Part shown: one piece after another, positions 5,181 to 7,485 of the stretch
Position numbering within the stretch: position 1 is the first letter of the stretch
How the letters are laid out: each line of letters begins with the position of its first letter
Origin: Halobacteriales archaeon
GTDB lineage: Archaea > Thermoplasmatota > E2 > JACPAO01 > JAHFTW01
DNA length: 7,485 bases
Reading direction: 5' to 3'
Assembly: GCA_020201445.1 (NCBI GenBank)
Contig: JAIVGU010000083.1
Span: 1 to 7,485 of the forward strand
Program-made: the position numbers and the translations under genes
The notes under the pieces: generated by a model
Told to the model about the DNA's origin: nothing
Databases searched by the model: none
Seen by the model: only the letters and a program-made list of their open reading frames with translations

Positions 5181-5936
5181 ATGACCCGGATGCTCTACAT
5201 GGAGGGTGGGCTGGAGCGCGGCTACGAGCGCAGCTTCACCGCCCGCGTGGTGGAGGCGCAGGCGGACTACGTCACGCTCGACCAGACCCTCTTCTACCCG
5301 CTCGGCGGCGGGCAGGAGTGGGACACGGGCAGGCTCACCGCGGGCGAGCGCGTCGTGCAAGTGCGCGAGGTCACCAAGCGCGGCCCGGTCAAGCACGTCG
5401 TCGGCCCCGGCCACGGCCTCGCGCCCGGCGACGCGGTGGCGGGCGAGATCGACTGGGAGCGCCGCTACGCGCACATGCGGATGCACACCGCGCAGCACCT
5501 CGTCTCGGGGCTCGCGTACGAGCTGTTCGGCGGCGCGCGCACGGTGGGCAACCAGATCCACCGCAGCCGCAGCCGCATCGACTTCAACCCCGTCAACTTC
5601 ACCAACGAGATGCTGGCGGACCTGCAGGCGGCGGCCAACGACGCCGTCAAGGCGTCCTACGCGGTGACGACCGGCACGATGACGCGCGACGAGGTGAACG
5701 CCGAGCTGCCGCCGGAGCGCACCAACCTCGACCTGCTCCCCAAGTCCGTCACCGACCTGCGCGTCATCCGCATCGGCGCCGGCGTCGACCTTTGCCCCTG
5801 CGCCGGGACGCACGTGATGGACACGAAGGAGATTGGCGAGCTGCGCATCCTCCGTAGGACGGCGAAGGGGTCGGGGACGCAGCGCATCGAGTACACGCTG
5901 GCCGGTTTGGCGCCCGAAGGCGACGAACCGGCTTGA
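5181..5936 (+). CDS. alaX: AlaX-M-type alanyl-tRNA editing hydrolase
   Basis: This encodes 251 residues, a stand-alone relative of the AlaRS editing domain. It hydrolyses wrongly charged tRNA-Ala (Ser-tRNA-Ala for AlaX-M enzymes) in the cytoplasm, protecting against Ala-to-Ser mistranslation. An N-terminal barrel domain (residues 1-90) carries the family's FYPLGGGQ motif at 38-45, which marks the medium-length class. The editing core follows, with zinc ligands HTAQH (His102, His106) and CAGTH (Cys207, His211), plus GNQIH at 123-127 and RIDFN at 132-136. All four metal ligands are present, so it should be active. ATG 5181 gives the usual start, MTRMLY; a TTG at 5172 is possible but poorly placed for the TATA-like element. 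It is divergent from the NEW3-domain gene and followed by the zinc-ribbon gene on the same strand. Confidence 0.95.
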   Translation: MTRMLYMEGGLERGYERSFTARVVEAQADYVTLDQTLFYPLGGGQEWDTGRLTAGERVVQVREVTKRGPVKHVVGPGHGLAPGDAVAGEIDWERRYAHMRMHTAQHLVSGLAYELFGGARTVGNQIHRSRSRIDFNPVNFTNEMLADLQAAANDAVKASYAVTTGTMTRDEVNAELPPERTNLDLLPKSVTDLRVIRIGAGVDLCPCAGTHVMDTKEIGELRILRRTAKGSGTQRIEYTLAGLAPEGDEPA

Positions 5937-5949
5937 TGGCCGAAGGCCA
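5937..5949 (+). repeat. Small hairpin abutting the alaX stop codon
   Basis: TGGCC and GGCCA flank a 3-nt GAA loop, starting at the base after TGA. No T-run follows. It may shape the alaX 3' end but is too short to be sure. Confidence 0.25.
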
Positions 5950-6012
5950 GTTGGATGGAAGGCTTGGACGAGCCCGACGCCCCCGCCCGGCTCCCGCCTC
6001 TTGAGCGGCCAG

Positions 6013-6039
6013 CAAACCTGAAAGGTGGCGGAAGGTTTG
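6013..6039. promoter_or_regulatory. Inverted repeat upstream of the zinc-ribbon gene
   Basis: CAAACCT (6013-6019) and AGGTTTG (6033-6039) are perfect 7-bp arms with a 13-bp spacer, ending 8 bp before ATG 6048. If the message is leaderless, the repeat covers the region where TATA and BRE would lie, so a dimeric regulator could block the promoter. A 5' or intercistronic hairpin is the alternative. Confidence 0.35.
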
Positions 6040-6047
6040 GCAGCGCG

Positions 6048-6512
6048 ATGGTGAAGCCAAAGGACGGCAAGCGGCGCGAGTGCCCGGTCGACTGGACGCC
6101 GCTGCAGCCGCGCACGTCGGCCCGCGGCCGGGTGGAGGTCACGGTCGATTCCTGCCCCAAGTGCAGCGGCACCTTCCTGGACCAGGGGGAGCTTGGCCGC
6201 CTGACCGGCAACCGCGACCTGAACACCCTGCTGACCAAGCACCTTGGCATCGACTCGGACAGCCCCTACGTCTGCCCGCGCTGCGGCGGACTGATGGACG
6301 CCGAGCAGGCGGGGGCGGTGCGGGTGGACGTCTGCCTCTCCTGCAAGGGGGTCTGGGTGGACCGCGGCGAGCTTGAGGCCCTGCAGGCGGACACGTCCAC
6401 CGACTTCGGGACGTTGAGCCCTGCCAAGCAGGCGGAGCTGCACGACGAGCAGCGGGCCAAGGCGCGCGACCGCAAGGCGTTCTGGGGCCGCCTCTTCGGT
6501 CGCCGGTCCTAG
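6048..6512 (+). CDS. Double zinc-ribbon protein (zf-TFIIB type)
   Basis: This encodes 154 residues with two copies of the short zinc ribbon described as zf-TFIIB (Pfam PF13453). Copy 1 spans residues 11-52: CPVDWTPL, then CPKCSGTFLDQGELGRL. Its first knuckle has only Cys12, with Asp15 where a second Cys is usual. Copy 2 spans 75-112 and is complete: CPRCGGLM (Cys76, Cys79), then CLSCKGVWVDRGELEAL (Cys96, Cys99). The tail is charged and helical and ends RLFGRRS. ATG 6048 was preferred to ATG 5955 because the 31 extra codons carry A/T third positions unlike the gene, and the protein then begins close to the first Cys. Function is not known for this family; it is not itself the transcription factor TFB. 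Its stop overlaps that of the converging FTR1 gene. Confidence 0.85.
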   Translation: MVKPKDGKRRECPVDWTPLQPRTSARGRVEVTVDSCPKCSGTFLDQGELGRLTGNRDLNTLLTKHLGIDSDSPYVCPRCGGLMDAEQAGAVRVDVCLSCKGVWVDRGELEALQADTSTDFGTLSPAKQAELHDEQRAKARDRKAFWGRLFGRRS

Positions 6513-7405
6513 GCCTGCGCGTCCACCTTGCGCCGTCGCAGGCCCATTGCGTACCAGCCGCCGAAGCCGCCCACCCACGCCAGCCACGCCGCACCCTGCA
6601 CGATGGTGGGATGGTCGGAGTAGCCGACGAAGACGTGCAGCACGCCGGCCAGCGGGTTCGCGGTAACCTCGGCGCCTGCGCAGGTCTCGTTGACCTCCTC
6701 GCCGACGCAGCGGTCGGCGTGCGGGAAGCTGGAGCGCAGGTCCCACAGCAGCGGCGTCTCCTCGACGCCGTTCGCCTCGCCGATCTCCTCCAGCTCGTGG
6801 ACGGTGGAGACCAGCAGGCCGGCGGAGACGAGCACCAGGAGGATGCCGGTGACGGCGAAGAACTTGCGGAGGTTGACGCGGAGGCTGAGCTGGAAGATGG
6901 CGAAGGCGATGAAGGCGGCGAGCGCGAAGCCCAGCAGACCGCTGAGCCCGAGCGTGAGCCAGTCGACGCCCTCGGCGCTGCGGGCGGCGAAGAACGCGAC
7001 GGTCTCGACGCCCTCGCGGAAGACGATGACGAAGCCCAGCGCGGCGACCAGGCCCCAGCGGCCCTCGTCGACCGCCTTGCGCACCTTCTCCTGCACGCGG
7101 CCGGTGACGACGACGGTGTGGCGCTGCATCCAGACGATCATGTAGACCAGGATGGCGAGGGCCACGACGCCGACGGTGGCCTCGAACAGGGCGTCGCCGA
7201 CGTACTCCTCGAACGCCTCCTCGAAGGCGAGGGCGACGAGGGCGGAGGCGGCGACGCCGAGGAGGGCGCCGAGGATGGCGATGCGGGCCTTGCCGGGGTG
7301 GCCGAACCTCCGCAGCATCAGGACGACGATGCCGAGGACGACGAACGCTTCGAGGCCCTCGCGGAGGGCGATGACGAGGGCGGCGGGCTCGAGGGCGAAG
7401 GGCAT
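6509..7405 (-). CDS. ftr1: FTR1-family iron permease
   Basis: This encodes 298 residues, the usual length for bacterial and archaeal FTR1/EfeU permeases, which move iron across the cytoplasmic membrane. Both signature motifs are present: REGLEA in helix 1 (residues 15-20) and REGVET in helix 4 (130-135), whose acidic residues bind iron. About seven membrane spans are visible. Other family marks are STVHELEEIGE at about 200-210 and HVFVGYSDHPTI at about 257-268. The loop between the last helices (about 211-255) holds two cysteines, Cys233 and Cys242, that could form a disulfide outside the cell. ATG 7405 gives the normal N-terminus (ALEPAALVIALREGLEAF). Known partners (EfeO, EfeB, or a ferroxidase) are not in the window, though the upstream side is cut off. 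It converges on the zinc-ribbon gene with a 4-bp overlap. Confidence 0.93.
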   Translation of the reverse strand: MPFALEPAALVIALREGLEAFVVLGIVVLMLRRFGHPGKARIAILGALLGVAASALVALAFEEAFEEYVGDALFEATVGVVALAILVYMIVWMQRHTVVVTGRVQEKVRKAVDEGRWGLVAALGFVIVFREGVETVAFFAARSAEGVDWLTLGLSGLLGFALAAFIAFAIFQLSLRVNLRKFFAVTGILLVLVSAGLLVSTVHELEEIGEANGVEETPLLWDLRSSFPHADRCVGEEVNETCAGAEVTANPLAGVLHVFVGYSDHPTIVQGAAWLAWVGGFGGWYAMGLRRRKVDAQA

Positions 7406-7485
7406 GGTTTCGAGTCGCCGAAATCAAGGGGCTAGATGAAGGTTTAGGCGCGTCGAACTACCCCTGCCTCCCTCTGACTGCGAAG
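7406..7485 (-). other. Upstream region of the FTR1 gene
   Basis: 80 bp to the window edge, with no gene seen. The only AT-richer patches on the minus strand are CTTCATCTA (7433-7441), about 30 bp before the ATG and a weak promoter candidate, and CTTGATTTC nearer the start. No palindrome matching a DtxR or Fur box could be recognised. Confidence 0.3.

Noticed and set aside
4140..7427. A 1095-codon open frame on the minus strand
   Set aside because: Only its last 320 codons are a real gene. The rest runs antisense to alaX and the zinc-ribbon gene, and out of frame with FTR1; it is Arg/Pro/Gly-rich shadow sequence.
6611..7435. A 274-codon plus-strand frame, rich in Asp/Glu/Gly
   Set aside because: It is antisense to the FTR1 gene with both REGLE-type motifs; the acidic bias is an artefact of membrane codons read backwards.
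7406..7485. Iron-dependent regulator box before the FTR1 gene
   Set aside because: No palindrome resembling DtxR/IdeR or Fur sites could be aligned; only loose TTTAGG similarity.

Overview
The window reads as archaeal chromosome with very high GC. The real genes use G or C at almost every third codon position, which is why long spurious reading frames appear on both strands. The archaeal assignment rests on adjacent secE (Sec61 gamma type) and spt5 (NGN plus KOW), a stand-alone AlaX tRNA-editing protein, and AT-rich TATA-like elements centred about 26 to 27 bp before several start codons, the spacing expected for leaderless archaeal transcripts. The secreted proteins with one membrane anchor and NEW3-like domains suggest a Thermoplasmatota-type euryarchaeon. 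That lineage call is an inference and is not secure.

Layout. From the left edge to 5102 every gene is on the minus strand. Read in transcription order they are: a signal-peptide protein with one membrane span and two NEW3-like beta domains (5102 to 4140); secE (3937 to 3623); a lipoprotein FKBP-type prolyl isomerase starting 2 nt after secE, with an apparent one-base frameshift (3620 to 2800); spt5 (2736 to 2083); a structured gap of about 290 nt; a small secreted protein with ten cysteines (1789 to 1418); and, 2 nt later, a large exported single-span protein with a TPR-like cytoplasmic tail that runs off the window (1415 to 1). On the plus strand are alaX (5181 to 5936) and a double zinc-ribbon protein (6048 to 6512). 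An FTR1-type iron permease lies on the minus strand at the right end (7405 to 6509). Its stop codon and the zinc-ribbon stop codon are read from the same CTAG.

How the genes fit together. secE, the FKBP lipoprotein and spt5 join membrane translocation, outside-the-membrane folding and transcription elongation in one stretch. secE next to spt5 is ancestral in archaea (as secE-nusG is in bacteria), but an exported FKBP between them is unusual, and rpl11 and rpl1, which often follow spt5, are absent. The Cys-rich protein and the TPR-tailed membrane protein look like a translationally coupled pair and are the least explained part of the window. AlaX removes mischarged amino acids from tRNA-Ala, FTR1 moves iron across the membrane, and the zinc-ribbon protein has no known function.

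Non-coding stretches of interest are the tandem hairpins after spt5, a nine-base repeat array upstream of secE, a palindrome between a TATA-like element and the spt5 start, and an inverted repeat just before the zinc-ribbon gene. No tRNA, rRNA, CRISPR array or insertion sequence was seen.
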